From the NCBI GenBank assembly GCA_007644065.1, contig VJWN01000009.1, positions 310,001-374,000 on the forward strand: 64,000 nt of DNA, read 5' to 3'. A model generated the notes under the pieces. That model saw nothing but the letters and a program-made list of their open reading frames with translations. It searched no databases and was not told the DNA's origin. Shown in pieces: positions 34,628 to 45,900 of this stretch. How positions within the stretch are numbered: position 1 is the first letter of the stretch; every line of letters starts with the position of its first letter. Origin of the DNA: Margaritispora aquatica. Lineage: Eukaryota > Ascomycota > Leotiomycetes > Helotiales > Discinellaceae. The translations under genes and the position numbers were made by a program.

Positions 34628-36807
34628 CTACTTAGGTATCGGCTTCAGATTTATGCTCCCTAATCCCCTCGCAGGCTTCGGATATCCCCCTCTTTGAAGT
34701 ACCCTCGAAGCCGTACAATAATTCACAATCCACCTTCTAAAGTCCTTGCCCGTCTCACCACTCCAAGCCTCGTATCCCTTCACACCCCTCGCTTCACAAG
34801 CAGCAATCAACTCCTCCCTCGTCGCCAGGCCATCCCAATACTCTCTTTCCACTCTATCGGGCACGTACCAGAAGCCACGCCGCATAAAGACGCTCCGACC
34901 GAACTGTCTCGGGTACGGTGTCGGATCGGTGTCCTCCTCGAGGTCTGAGTCGACGAACCCAAATTGCTGCATCTCTGTATCCTCATCGCTTTCAAACTCC
35001 GTGAGCTCACTATCGACGTCTGTATCCCCCTCGTTATTTATAGCAATGTTCTCGTCAATATTAGACCCGGGAGTTCTACCTCCTTCCATCTCAGTAGCCC
35101 CACCATCTCTCATCTCTGTGGCATCATTATCACGCTGCCACGGAGTACTCACCCCGCCTTCGCTATGTCCATCAATAGTCGGCAGGTCACTCGTCCAATC
35201 ACTCTTGGTACTCGAGTCCGGTACTCTCATGGCCTCATCATCCTCTTCAATCACCGGTCTCACATCCGCAAGCCTTGGATCCTTCTCCCTTAAAATTCCC
35301 GGCATAGTAAACAAGTCATAATTAAAAGGCGCCTTAAACTCGCCACAATCCCACAGCTCACAAAAAATCCTCGGCCGCTTCCCCGGGTTGAGATCAGACT
35401 CGTTGTAACACAAGAGATCATACCCCCACGCCAAACAGCACACGTTAGTCGCGACAAAGATGCCGCAGTTATAGGTGTCCGTCTGGCGCGACGCCGCCGG
35501 TGAGCCGTCATTCTTCTCGGAGTACCGTTTCGTCCACTGCGTGTAAACGGGCCAGGGACACTCGTCCTGGAAGTCTCTGGGGAGCGCGAGCATGGCGAAC
35601 TGGTTGATGGTGTGCAGTGGCGACGCCATCATGTGGTACATGGTAAAATGGTGGATGGAATCGATGACGAAGAAGAACTTCTGCTTGGGTGCGATACCCA
35701 AAAGAATGAAGTGCTTCTCGTCGAGCAGGTAGGGCACCATGATGTAGTCGAGTTGAATCATGGCTTTGCGGTTGAGGCCTAGCGCTGCGAGGAACTTTTG
35801 GATGGGCTTCTTACATTTCTGTGGTTCGTCGTCAAAATCTGTGTTCTCCCATTTGGAGAAGCGCTTGTTGCTTATTAAAAGACAGCTGGGTATGTTGGTG
35901 GGCATGGAGGTAGGTTCAGGCTGTGATGAACTTGGACCGGATGAAGAGGATGGGCCATCATCGCGTTCACGATAGCTCTTTGGTTTTTCTCCTGTTTCGG
36001 GACTTTGTTTTCTTTGTCTTTTGGGGCTCTGAATTCTTGGTCGCGATGATTCAGCCTTTGAATCTTTTGACTGAAGCTTCGCTTTCCGTGCTGCGACCTT
36101 GGCTTCTATGGCAGCTGCTTCTGCTGCCTCCCTGCGAACTCTGTTTGCGTATTCCACTACGGCCGTTGTATAATCGTCTAGCATACTAGGGATGATAGTT
36201 CTTCCCGTAATAAGATATTGGCTATTGAGAAGTGTCAGTGCAGAGAGAAGAAATTATGTCCAATCCAACACCAGCGTGCGGTGGCATTGAGACGACACTT
36301 TTTGAACTATTAAGTCGGGCAAGACCAAACAAGAAGTGATCTGAGGTATAGAACCAAATGAAGGGTAACGTTAAACATACATTTCTCCATGTACCTCCAT
36401 CTCAAGCACGCTACAAGGCAAAGTTAGTTAACCAAGCTAGACGTCAGATGACATAGCAACGATAAGATTCTGTCGGAGCCGAGACATACGGAGCTGATGG
36501 AGGTATCCATGAAGAACATAACAGAAACTCACTCTATATGCACAAGCGCCTTAAAATTCTCCTTTATATAATGGAACCTTGTCTTACAGCCCACTCTCAT
36601 CGCCCCGAATTCCGCACGTTCGTCGGAATATTTGAACTGTTCATCATCGCTGTCGAGCTCGTCTTCGATTTGACTTTTAAAGTCGACGTAGAGTTTGTGC
36701 CACGTTGCATCAAGAGCTTGGAATTGCTCCCGCTCGACATTGTTGATCTGCTCCCTATTGAGGGAATCACGGTCGTATATTTTTCCACTTGGGTAGTAGG
36801 TGCTCAT
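34628..36807 (-). CDS. Ulp1-type (C48) ubiquitin-like protease, 632 aa
   Basis: Exons 36807-36533, 36410-36381 (30 bases) and 36221-34628; introns are 122 and 159 bp. The C48 triad is visible: His272 in KHFILLGIA, Asp289 in FFVIDSI, Gln348 and Cys354 in RQTDTYNCGIF. The His-Asp spacing of 17 is the same as in yeast Ulp1. These enzymes cleave SUMO or related modifiers; which one cannot be told here. Residues ~1-120 form a helical, charged region. A disordered Ser/Pro/Lys-rich linker (~150-215) precedes the catalytic core. The C-terminus has a long acidic disordered stretch and a small conserved-looking YEAWSGETGKDFRRW motif. A model starting at 36184 would miss the first 145 residues. Confidence 0.75.
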
Positions 36808-37137
36808 TTTGGCAAGGTTGGATGAGCTGTAACTGTTTTTGTTTTGCTCTTGAACCAGAAAAAGAAAGGTAATCAACGAAAAGATTATGACAAAGAGGAT
36901 TGTGGAAGTGAGGGAAACTTGTTGCGGACAGGATATCAAAGAAGCATGATAACTCCTCAAACAAAGAAGACAAACCTCTTTCAGAACTAGTATCACATTC
37001 CTTTGCAAAGCTCGGCATCTGCAAGCCGCAAAGATAAAATGGCCAAAATTTCGACAAAATGCCCCATGGCATGCGGATATAATTATAACGTTCTGTCCCA
37101 TCTTGTACTTATTAACACAAAGCCTCTCTTCATTTCA
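36808..37137. other. short intergenic region
   Basis: An open frame runs through here in the phase of the gene to the left but encodes Cys-rich hydrophobic sequence with no likely start. I treat it as promoter and leader. Confidence 0.5.
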
Positions 37138-38342
37138 TCAGATTACAATATTCAAAGCAAAAGCGATGAAGCATGCCCACATCAAAGCACCATTTCCGAC
37201 AATAAAACTACCAGCACTCGCTTTGGTTGTAGTCGCAGCTGCGCCGGCTGCACTTCCTGCACTTGTAGCCGACGTCTTCGCTGATGTGCCCGCTCCATTC
37301 GTGGCTTGAGATCCAGTGTTGGTCGCTGCCCCAGCTGTGGCCACAAATGGCGCTGCTGTAATGACGCTCGTGAAGGCTGGGAACAATTGCAAAGTGTACG
37401 AAGCTGCATCAAACTTTGTAAATGCATTGCCTGGGCTGTTAGACAGAGCTGACGTGCCTGGTTGTCCTGCTGGTAGGTTTAAGGGGTTGTATCCTTTGGG
37501 TCCTGCCCATGGCTGTCCGTAGTCGGAGATGCAGGATGCGGCATTGTTGTTGTCGATGATTGCGCATTTATTGGTGGTCTTGGTGAGAAGATTTTGGGTA
37601 CTGACGATGCGCTCTGGAAATTGGAGAATGGAGAGATCGTTGTTTGGACATGCGTTCATAACACTATTGAGAAAGTTAGTGTGAAACAACCACAAGTATG
37701 AAAAACGTACTTTGAAATGGCCGCACTAAATGCACAACATTCGCAGTCTGCAAGTTGTTCTCTAGTTCCCGTAGATGCTATATTTAAGCAAATAGCATAA
37801 TCTGTAATTTTTGTCTCATTGCCATATACATATCCCAGATTACACACTATCTTGTCAGTCGCCTACATATGATTTGGTCGTCATACACATACCACAAGCA
37901 CCACCAGTGGCAGTCGGTGGTGGTGGGAAGAACGGCACATTCGAATTGAGCACGAGATCATTGCCAGCAAAATAGCTAATGGCCGTTAGTTGATAAGCGC
38001 AAGAGTAAACCTGGTGATATGTCAGAATGATTCCTCCTATTAACTCGACAACTTTACTTGATTCCAGCAGCCTTGTATCCAGCATCCAATATTGCCAGCG
38101 AGCCATGCTCCGTTGCAGCCCAGCAAACAGTTATCATATGCAGTGCCCTTCATTTCTGGATTGGTCTGATTGCAAGCCTTGAAGCAACCATTTGCTTTGG
38201 TTATTTGTGCCTGGTAGCACGAAAGATATCCCTTTGTGTCTACACATCCTTCTCCTGTGGGGTTGTAATTGCCTGTGAGTTCTACGGCAGCAACACTGGA
38301 GATTCCAATGAGCAGAGCTCCAAGAAAGATAGATAGGCGCAT
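37138..38342 (-). CDS. Cys-rich, probably GPI-anchored cell-surface protein, 354 aa
   Basis: Exons 38342-38058, 38010-37893, 37846-37711 and 37663-37138; introns 46-47 bp. Signal peptide MRLSIFLGALLIGISSVAAV. The mature N-terminal ~200 residues carry about twenty cysteines (CFKACNQ, NCLLGCNGAW, IGCWIQGCW, CECCAF) and should be disulfide-rich. A Ser/Thr/Ala/Gly-rich stalk of ~80 residues follows. The hydrophobic C-terminus (GALMWACFIAFALNIVI) after a small-residue stretch fits a GPI-attachment signal. No domain name is recognised; it is likely exposed at the plasma membrane or wall. Confidence 0.75.
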
Positions 38343-39995
38343 GGTCAAAATAAACAGACAGTATCGACTATCAACAGTAAAGAAGGAAGGTACTCTGAAT
38401 CAGTCGTCGAGTTAAGTCTCACAAGTAGACCAAGACCAACGCACATCGATGCTTATGTGCAACACAACCACACACACTGGACGCCTTTCAGCCCAATAAA
38501 GCCAAGATGTGCAACGCCCAAAAAAGAAAGTATCGTGGCTCAAGGAGGAAAGCGATAGAACCTTAAACCAACCACAATTCGGTGCTTCGATGTGTATGAC
38601 TGCCTTTGGCAATGCGATCCTGGGTGAAGGTTGCTTCATACAACAAGCATTAGCCGAGAGTACATTTTGATTGGATATAAGAGCTCTTCACACATCCGTT
38701 TTCGCTCCCAAGACTTTTTGGGCAAGGGTGCAATGTGGTGGCTTGCAGCTCGGATACGTTGTGGCTTAAAATTGTATTGACCAAACCATGCCGAAACTGT
38801 GAATTGTTCTCCAAGCAGGCGACCATTTGCCAGGATGCGAATCCGTGACTGTGTAAATGTATGTAAAGTCCGGCCTTTCCGAAATTTGGGTCGTGCCAAG
38901 TGTGTTTTTTAATGCGACTATTCGGAGTGGTCTCGTAAGTCGTTTTTGTAGCTTTCGGTGCAAATTCTCACCGATTCATATAACCGGGAAAATTATCGTG
39001 TATATGTAATGTAGTGGCAAGTTCGCTTGTCATAAACTCCGGCATCCTGGATTTTGTGCTATGTCAGTTTTGAATGTCCTCAGAGTGTCCATGTCATGTA
39101 CAACGAAAATTCCTCCCTCAGGTTGAAGATGTCCATAGAGATCGTCTGTATGGAGAACTTCGATGGGCTGTCAAACCCGACCGATGTAGGAAATATTTCG
39201 TTCTTGCAGGTATTACCCGTATCAAGCAGCAGCAAATCAAGACTCGACAGTATCTCCGACAAAGACTATTTTTGGAAAAAAATATTAGCCTCAGTAGCTT
39301 TTGAGATTTGAGCCACACAGAGCACCAAAGAACGCTGTCGGTCTTGCAATGACAGAAACAGGATGGGATTTGTCGTTCTCGTACTATCTTTACGGCTGTC
39401 TGAAAACTATTGATAGTCGATACATTGTGAGTTGATATAGAGCTGTGGAAACGGTATGATAATGGGAACAATGCGTGCACCGGAGTACCTTGGTGGAAGG
39501 AGAATCGTATAGTGCAGTGATATTGCCTCCGTGCCTTCCGGTGTCCTTACATACTTTTGATAAAGAGGAGTGTTATCCACCACACTTGGAATCATAGTAA
39601 TGACCAGTTTGTTGCGCTCTCGCAGAGGACATTACCTTAGAGTGATAACCAAAACGAGACACAGAATCAAGAGACGACTAAGCCAGAGGGATACAGAGCA
39701 GGCCATCCCACGAGCAGAGAGTTAGAAGGAATTGAATGCTCGATGATTGATCTACCTCGTACTATCGCAGTTGGATTCTGCTGTGTATCTAAAATCGTTC
39801 CAACAAATGTCATTACCTAAAATTATGCATCGAAATAATTGGAAAGACCCATATATCAAGAAGAGGCAGGCATACTTTCCAGATTTTTGTGAAGGCACTG
39901 AAGTTATTCGTTTCTCATAGTGTAGATGTTGTATGTTTGTTAAGTTGAATTTCATTCCTTGGTCGAAACAATATTGCTCGGGGTATACACACCTT
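38343..39995. other. intergenic
   Basis: 1.65 kb with only short open frames on both strands, none with a domain or signal peptide. It contains the promoter of the surface protein on its left and the 3' end of the helicase gene on its right. Confidence 0.6.
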
Positions 39996-42512
39996 CTAGT
40001 CTCTCTTCATCCTTCCAGCACTAGCTTCATTGCCCAATTCTTCCAACGCATCCTGGTATAACTTTCTCTCATCATCTGTAAACTTATCTTTGTAGATATT
40101 CTCTCTCCCAACCTTCCTCTCTCGCTTCACACTGTCAATTCTTGCAATTTCATGCCAGAACCAGCGAGCGTCTGTTTCTGTGAAGAACGTCCAAGCATGT
40201 CCAGCTTTTCCAGCTCTCGCTGTCCTTCCCACACGGTGGATATAGCTGGTGAGACTTGAAGGTGCATCATAATTGACAACGTGCGCAAGATCTGGCAGAT
40301 CAAGACCTCGAGAAACCAAATCTGAGGCTACAAGAATAGACACTGAGCCAGAAGCGAAGGATCTAATCGTACGCTCTCGTGTAGCACGGGGCAATGTTGA
40401 AGTTAGAGTGCCGATTTGAGACCTCGCTGATGGTACTAGGAGAGCAAGCAGGCGGCTCAATCTAACAGCACTCTCGTTTGATTTGGTGAAAATAAGCGCA
40501 CCCCGAGGCTCTTTGGATACCGAAGGATCAGCTAAATCTGAGACTGTAGAAGTTGAATCTGAGCTATCATCATCAGAATCACTATCTGAGGAATCTGACG
40601 AGTCAGATGAATCTGAATCTGAATCCTCGGTAGACGCTCGCTTAATGATGCCCTGCCTCCTGAGAATCTCCAACAAGTAGAGAGGCTTGATGCTCTCGTC
40701 TTCAATCTTGACTCCAGCTTCAACTAGATCCTGTGGGAGCACATGCGTGGTGTCGTTGGACTCTTCGTGGACTGCACCTTCTAATTCAACGAATCTTGGT
40801 CTATATAATTTTAGTTGACTTAGCTGGCCAATGTCCCTTGTCATCGTCGCGCTCAATATCACTTTGGTGACTTCATGACGAGGCATTCTAGGACCAATTG
40901 AAGCTTGTATAACTTGAACCCACTGTTGAAAGCTTTGGTCTAGCAACTTATCGGCTTCGTCGACAACTAACATCGATACATGGCGCAGGGTAAAACCTGG
41001 GGTCGATTTGATATGCTCGACAAGTCTTCCAGGCGTACATATGAGCACATCAACTTTTGATGTATACCCAATGATATGACCGGGCAAAGTAGACGTCGTT
41101 TCCTGGTCGAATAGAGAATGGAATTCGGAGTCTAATACAAGATCATTCCATTTGCGATTCTCTCGCGCAGTAAGAGCTTGGGATTCCTCCGGATCGTAGT
41201 GGGACGCTTGACCTATTAATCTGGATTGCTCGACTTTCAATGCTTCATTTCCAACAGCAGTGCCTATCGCAACTCGCTTATTTTCAGTGTGAAAGGCTGA
41301 TGAGCAGACGTCTGCAACCGCTTTCGCTTGCATCACCAGTTCGCGAGTTGGCATAACAATAAGACCTCGAAGCTCAGTGGTAGAAAACTTGCTTAGCCTT
41401 TCGATCATAGGCAGAACATATGCTAGTGTTTTACCTGACCCCGTTGCAGCTGAGACTAGTACATCGCCAGACTCATGAGCGGGAAGAAGTAGTGGCAAGA
41501 CTGCAGCTTGGACTGCGAAAGCCTCTTTGTAACCAGCCTTTTCCAATGATTTAGAGACTTTCTTGCTTATACCAAGACTTCTGAATTGTGCAGTGGCTTT
41601 TGAGGATATCCTGATAGGCGAAGCCATCCAATGGGGCAAAGCTTCCGAAGCAGAGAGTGCTGGAAGCTCTGCAACAGGCTCTGGCTGTGGTAATGGTACC
41701 AAGTCGTGAATTTCCTGAACCTCCTCAGGCACAACATCTTCAGTTGATGGATCTTCTGCTTGTACAAGAGCCTCTGTCTTCTTCAATGACTTCTGCCTTT
41801 TCTTCATCAGACGCTCATGTTTCTTATTGGAATCTTCATCGTCGCCATTTCCGGGTTTTTCGTCTACGTTTTCTGTATTATTGCCTGTCTTTGAATTGGA
41901 TTTCGTTTTGGTCCTTATTTTCTTCACAACTGGCTTGCTCTCTCCATCATCTACATCCATTGGAGACCCCTCCCTCGGTGATATGTCCTCAACATTTATA
42001 CGATCATCTTCGTCGCCAGACTTCTCTTTCTGCTTCTTCTTCCTTTCCTTCCGTTCATTCTTCTTCCCGACTACCTGAGCCAGGTCATTTGCCACTTCGA
42101 CAGGATCTGCAAGCTTGACTTTGTCCTTGGGGGTCTCATCCTCTAGCAAAGTTTTCCCAGCTTTTATGCTGTCGTCTTCCAAAAGTACCTGTGTTTTTCT
42201 CTCTTTTCGCGCCTTTTTCGAAGAAGAGGCCTCTTCCTGGTTTTCTCCCTTGTCTCTCTTTCGCTTCTGGGATGAAGGACTTTCTTCGCGCTTTTGATCT
42301 ATGACGGCGACTATAGAGCTTGCATCGCCTAAGGTTTTTGACTTTGAAGAGGGTATGTATCGAGAATATGTAGCAGATGCATCTGGGCGAGTAGTTGGCG
42401 GGGTATCTATAACTAGCTTGGGAGTCTCGACCACGAGCTCCTTCTTCTGCGGAATTGCAACAGGTTTATTCTTTGCTGGCGGAACCCATCGGGAGTATAT
42501 TTGGGAAGCCAT
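39996..42512 (-). CDS. dbp6: DEAD-box ATP-dependent RNA helicase Dbp6 (DDX51), 838 aa
   Basis: Single-exon gene. A ~280-residue Lys/Glu/Ser-rich N-terminus (nucleolar-type, several basic clusters) precedes the helicase core. Motif I AATGSGKT lies at about 354-361, Ia PTRELV near 387, Ib TPGR, II DEAD near 515, III SAT near 554, V ASDLVSRGLDL, and VI HRVGRTARAG near 763. An acidic Ser/Asp repeat (SDSSDSSDS) lies between the RecA domains. Dbp6 acts in early 60S ribosome assembly in the nucleolus with Dbp9, Nop8 and Rsa3. The N-terminal IYSRWVP and the pre-core LPHWMASPIRI are typical of the family. Divergent from GPI3, starts 262 bp apart. Confidence 0.9.
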   Translation of the reverse strand: MASQIYSRWVPPAKNKPVAIPQKKELVVETPKLVIDTPPTTRPDASATYSRYIPSSKSKTLGDASSIVAVIDQKREESPSSQKRKRDKGENQEEASSSKKARKERKTQVLLEDDSIKAGKTLLEDETPKDKVKLADPVEVANDLAQVVGKKNERKERKKKQKEKSGDEDDRINVEDISPREGSPMDVDDGESKPVVKKIRTKTKSNSKTGNNTENVDEKPGNGDDEDSNKKHERLMKKRQKSLKKTEALVQAEDPSTEDVVPEEVQEIHDLVPLPQPEPVAELPALSASEALPHWMASPIRISSKATAQFRSLGISKKVSKSLEKAGYKEAFAVQAAVLPLLLPAHESGDVLVSAATGSGKTLAYVLPMIERLSKFSTTELRGLIVMPTRELVMQAKAVADVCSSAFHTENKRVAIGTAVGNEALKVEQSRLIGQASHYDPEESQALTARENRKWNDLVLDSEFHSLFDQETTSTLPGHIIGYTSKVDVLICTPGRLVEHIKSTPGFTLRHVSMLVVDEADKLLDQSFQQWVQVIQASIGPRMPRHEVTKVILSATMTRDIGQLSQLKLYRPRFVELEGAVHEESNDTTHVLPQDLVEAGVKIEDESIKPLYLLEILRRQGIIKRASTEDSDSDSSDSSDSSDSDSDDDSSDSTSTVSDLADPSVSKEPRGALIFTKSNESAVRLSRLLALLVPSARSQIGTLTSTLPRATRERTIRSFASGSVSILVASDLVSRGLDLPDLAHVVNYDAPSSLTSYIHRVGRTARAGKAGHAWTFFTETDARWFWHEIARIDSVKRERKVGRENIYKDKFTDDERKLYQDALEELGNEASAGRMKRD

Positions 42513-42774
42513 TGCTAGTTGTTGATGGCGTAGTTATGGTTTTCCATGAGGTTGGTCTCTTCTGAATGTTCTGCACTGAAATAAATTTCCGGTGACCGTT
42601 AAAGACAGTTGCGCAGATCTAATCGCGATCGCGTCCACCATCCCTCTCTCTCCCAACGGCTTCACATCATATAATGGCGGCGACCACGACGGTATGCAGG
42701 CAACAATGGTTGCGCTCTTGAATCTCCCGACTCCTCAGAATTGAAAGTAAGACTTGCTCCAAACATCCGCCAGT
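42513..42774. promoter_or_regulatory. short bidirectional promoter, dbp6/gpi3
   Basis: 262 bp between two divergent housekeeping starts. No TATA box seen. It must contain both start sites, so the genes may be coordinately expressed. Confidence 0.6.
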
Positions 42775-44297
42775 ATGCCGTACAACATTGCTATGGTCAG
42801 CGACTTTTTCTTTCCCCAACCTGGAGGAGTCGAAAGTCATATATATCAGCTTGCTACCAAGCTTATTGATCGCGGGCATAAAGTCGTCATTATCACGCAC
42901 GCATACGAAGGCAGGACGGGTGTACGATATCTTACGAACGGACTGAAAGTCTACCATGTGCCCTTTCTTGTGATCTATAGAGCGACAACCTTCCCAACAG
43001 TCTTCTCCTTTTTCCCAATCTTCCGAAATATTGTCATTCGAGAGCAGATCGAGATAGTTCATGGACATGCGAGTTTGAGCAGTCTCTGTCATGAAGCTAT
43101 ATTACACGCAAGAACGATGGGGTTGAGGGCCGTTTTTACAGATCATTCTCTATTTGGATTTGCAGATGCTGCAAGCATATTGACCAACAAGCTACTTAAA
43201 TTCGCTCTCAGTGATGTTGACCATGTTATTTGTGTCAGTCATACTTGGTAGGTTCTCCCCTCTAGTAATACTCTTTGTCTAATTTTTGTAGCAAAGAGAA
43301 TACTGTCCTTAGAGCATCGCTGGATCCTCTCATGGTATCCGTCATACCGAATGCAGTTGTGGCAGAAAACTTTCGGCCATTGTCGCATACCATATATCCT
43401 CCTTCAGACGGAAGCCAGCCCGTCCCTCTACCTCAGTATCTAGGGCCTCACGACACAATTACGATAGTCGTTGTCTCTCGTCTGTTTTACAACAAGGGTA
43501 CCGACTTGTTGGTGGCTGCGATTCCAAGAATCTTGGCAAGTCATCCAAATGTTCGGTTCATAATCGCTGGATCTGGTCCAAAAGCTATCGACCTAGAACA
43601 AATGCTAGAGAGGAATGTCCTTCAAGATCGCGTTGAAATGCTCGGGCCTGTGCGACACGAGGAAGTTAGGGATGTTATGGTACGGGGCCATATATATCTC
43701 CACCCAAGCTTGACAGAGGCTTTCGGAACTGTGATTGTGGAAGCTGCGAGCTGTGGTTTATATGTTGTTTGCACTCGAGTTGGTGGCATTCCAGAAGTTC
43801 TCCCAGCACACATGACAGTATTTGCCAAGCCAGAAGAAGATGATTTGGTTGCTGCCACTGGAAAAGCCATTGCTGCATTGAGAGCAAACAGGGTCCGAAC
43901 TGAGAAATTTCACGACCAAGTCAAGATGATGTATTCTTGGACAGATGTTGCTGAACGTACAGAGAGGGTTTATGATGGTATATCTGGCAACTTGAGCGAG
44001 GCAGATTTTTATGGTTATGACGCTGCCGACGCTGCCAGTTGGAGTGCCACTCGAGGAAGGGCAGGTGTTCAAAGTTTTGCTCTTATCGACCGTCTAAAGA
44101 GATACTACGGTTGTGGTATCTGGGCGGGAAAGCTTTTCTGTTTATGTGTTGTCATCGACTACCTGATATTCATGTTTCTTGAATTCATCGCACCTAGAGA
44201 TCAGATTGATATCGCTAGAAACTGGCCAAAGAAACCAAAGCAAGAGAAGAAAGAACGCATGGAGAGGACGAGAGGACGATCAGGGTTTGACAGATGA
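42775..44297 (+). CDS. gpi3: GPI3/PIG-A phosphatidylinositol N-acetylglucosaminyltransferase subunit, 492 aa
   Basis: Exons 42775-43247 and 43292-44297. Catalytic GT4-family subunit of the ER complex that moves GlcNAc from UDP-GlcNAc to phosphatidylinositol, the first step of GPI-anchor synthesis. N-terminal [16 protein letters not shown] is the GT-B entry and phosphate-binding loop. [15 protein letters not shown] and [19 protein letters not shown] carry the donor-site E(x)7E. A single transmembrane helix near the C-terminus ([18 protein letters not shown]) anchors it. Length matches yeast Spt14 (about 450). The 44-bp intron is among the shortest in the window. An earlier ATG at 42674 is not joined in frame, so 42775 is preferred. 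Confidence 0.95.
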
Positions 44298-44965
44298 AGG
44301 AAGCGACTGCTGTGGACGAGTTTCCCGAGCCATTTGATCAACACTGCACAACTAACCGACTTAATTGTTGCAGACCAGTACTAATCAGGCCTTATATATT
44401 GGCTTGACCTACCATTTCATTGAATGAAACACTGTTTCTTTCCATGAATGGCGGAAGATCTTCATAGACCACCCCAAGTAACATCTTTGTTGCTTAGAGG
44501 TGCCTCATCGATTGTCACATGTCTTGAGACACTGTCAAATCACGGCACCAATAGAGATATATGAAGCATATAGGGAATTTTGCTGGAACTGAGGCTGGGG
44601 AGCAGATTAGGTCAAAGTACCATCTCCCTCAGCAAAAACGCAGCATTATGCACACATCACAATCGATCCCCAAGGAATAGAAATTCTGAGCTCACGCTCT
44701 AATAAGCTACACAAAACCCAAACAGTACTCAACTACAAATGGCCTGTCCGAGCCTCTTACCATCACGTCTTATTCATTCAGCTAGAATTGATCTTGTACA
44801 GTCCTCTTCCATCGAGTTTGTGCCAAGTGCTTATTGTTCTGAATATCTCTGGCGCGACAGCTGCGTTTGCTCACTGAGTTTAGTTGTCGTTGAAATATAC
44901 AGATACTGCGTCTACTTTTCTCTTCAATTCACAAAAGCCAATTTCTTATTCATCGCCAATTGCGA

Positions 44966-45328
44966 ATGAGCTTCTTCTTCTGCGATCTCATATATCTGGT
45001 ATATGTATCATCCTCTGCACATTCTGAATATAGTCTTTGTCTTCTATCCTCTTACCCCTCTTACTCTACCTCGACTTGTCCTATGTGCTCCAACGCTGCA
45101 CAGGAGGGCGTGGAGGAATTGGTCTGGTCTAGAGATCATGATTGGCTAAGGAATGAGCATGAGAAGCTGGATATGTCCAGCACTAGTGTCTGGAGCAATC
45201 CAAGACCACAGGCTAGTCAAGCTTCTGAGGACAAACGTCCGAGGTTGGGAGCGAAGACTACCCGACGTTATTATATAAGGTTAACTTTAACTGAGGGGTC
45301 GATCGATCGGCACTTGGGACCCCTTTAA
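44966..45328 (+). CDS. doubtful small ORF, 120 aa
   Basis: Hydrophobic N-terminus (MSFFFCDLIYLVYVSSSAH) that could be a signal peptide, then a charged Trp-containing stretch (ELVWSRDHDWLRNEHEKL). No family recognised and no intron support. Listed only because the open frame has signal-like and protein-like composition; may be chance. Confidence 0.2.
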   Translation: MSFFFCDLIYLVYVSSSAHSEYSLCLLSSYPSYSTSTCPMCSNAAQEGVEELVWSRDHDWLRNEHEKLDMSSTSVWSNPRPQASQASEDKRPRLGAKTTRRYYIRLTLTEGSIDRHLGPL

Positions 45329-45839
45329 GCAAAATGCATGCTAACATCATATCCGAATAAATTATATTGCCTATTTAGAAGCACAATATACCTTGAACAG
45401 CATCCTGTTGCATATTATTATTTTCGCCTGCGATCTATGAGAATGTTGTGCTAGCAATAATCTCAAGTAACAAATCTCTTGGGCAAAGCATGATTATGGA
45501 CAACGAAAATCACCAGCGAGAACATGCATCTTCACGAAGACAAGACGCTGTCGGCATCCACGCCACTAGTTATAGGTTTAGTTTCGATGCCCCAATTGCC
45601 GGAACGCCATTGAAGTGTGGCGTTGTTAACCCCGGATTTCGGTTGGAGATCTACAACGCTTGTTTTCTCGCCTCCGTCCAGTGATTCTTCCTATTACTTC
45701 ATAATCATTTCAATTCGTCCCGGTGGTTATTAGCATTAACAATGAGTGGGTTTCTACATCTAATGATGCAAGACTAGTCTACTAGGGAAGATGTTGAGAT
45801 ATGGAGTTCTGGTTTCTTGGACTCCGAGTTTCAAATGGA

Positions 45840-45848
45840 TATATATAT
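45840..45848 (+). promoter_or_regulatory. TATA box of the peroxygenase gene
   Basis: TATATATAT, 53 bases before the ATG; the position fits a short leader. Confidence 0.4.
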
Positions 45849-45900
45849 CTCAGTTGCGTAGTTCTTCTCAAATCATCATTTTACCATCCTCAACGCAATC

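Larger units (their letters stand above)
44298..45900. other. intergenic
   Basis: 1.6 kb without a recognised gene apart from one doubtful small open frame (44966-45328). A TATATATAT stretch near its right end is the likely promoter of the peroxygenase. Confidence 0.55.

Noticed and set aside
36808..37101. Hydrophobic N-terminal extension of the Ulp1-type gene
   Set aside because: No usable ATG context, Cys-rich random-looking sequence; the ATG at 36807 begins the charged helical region.
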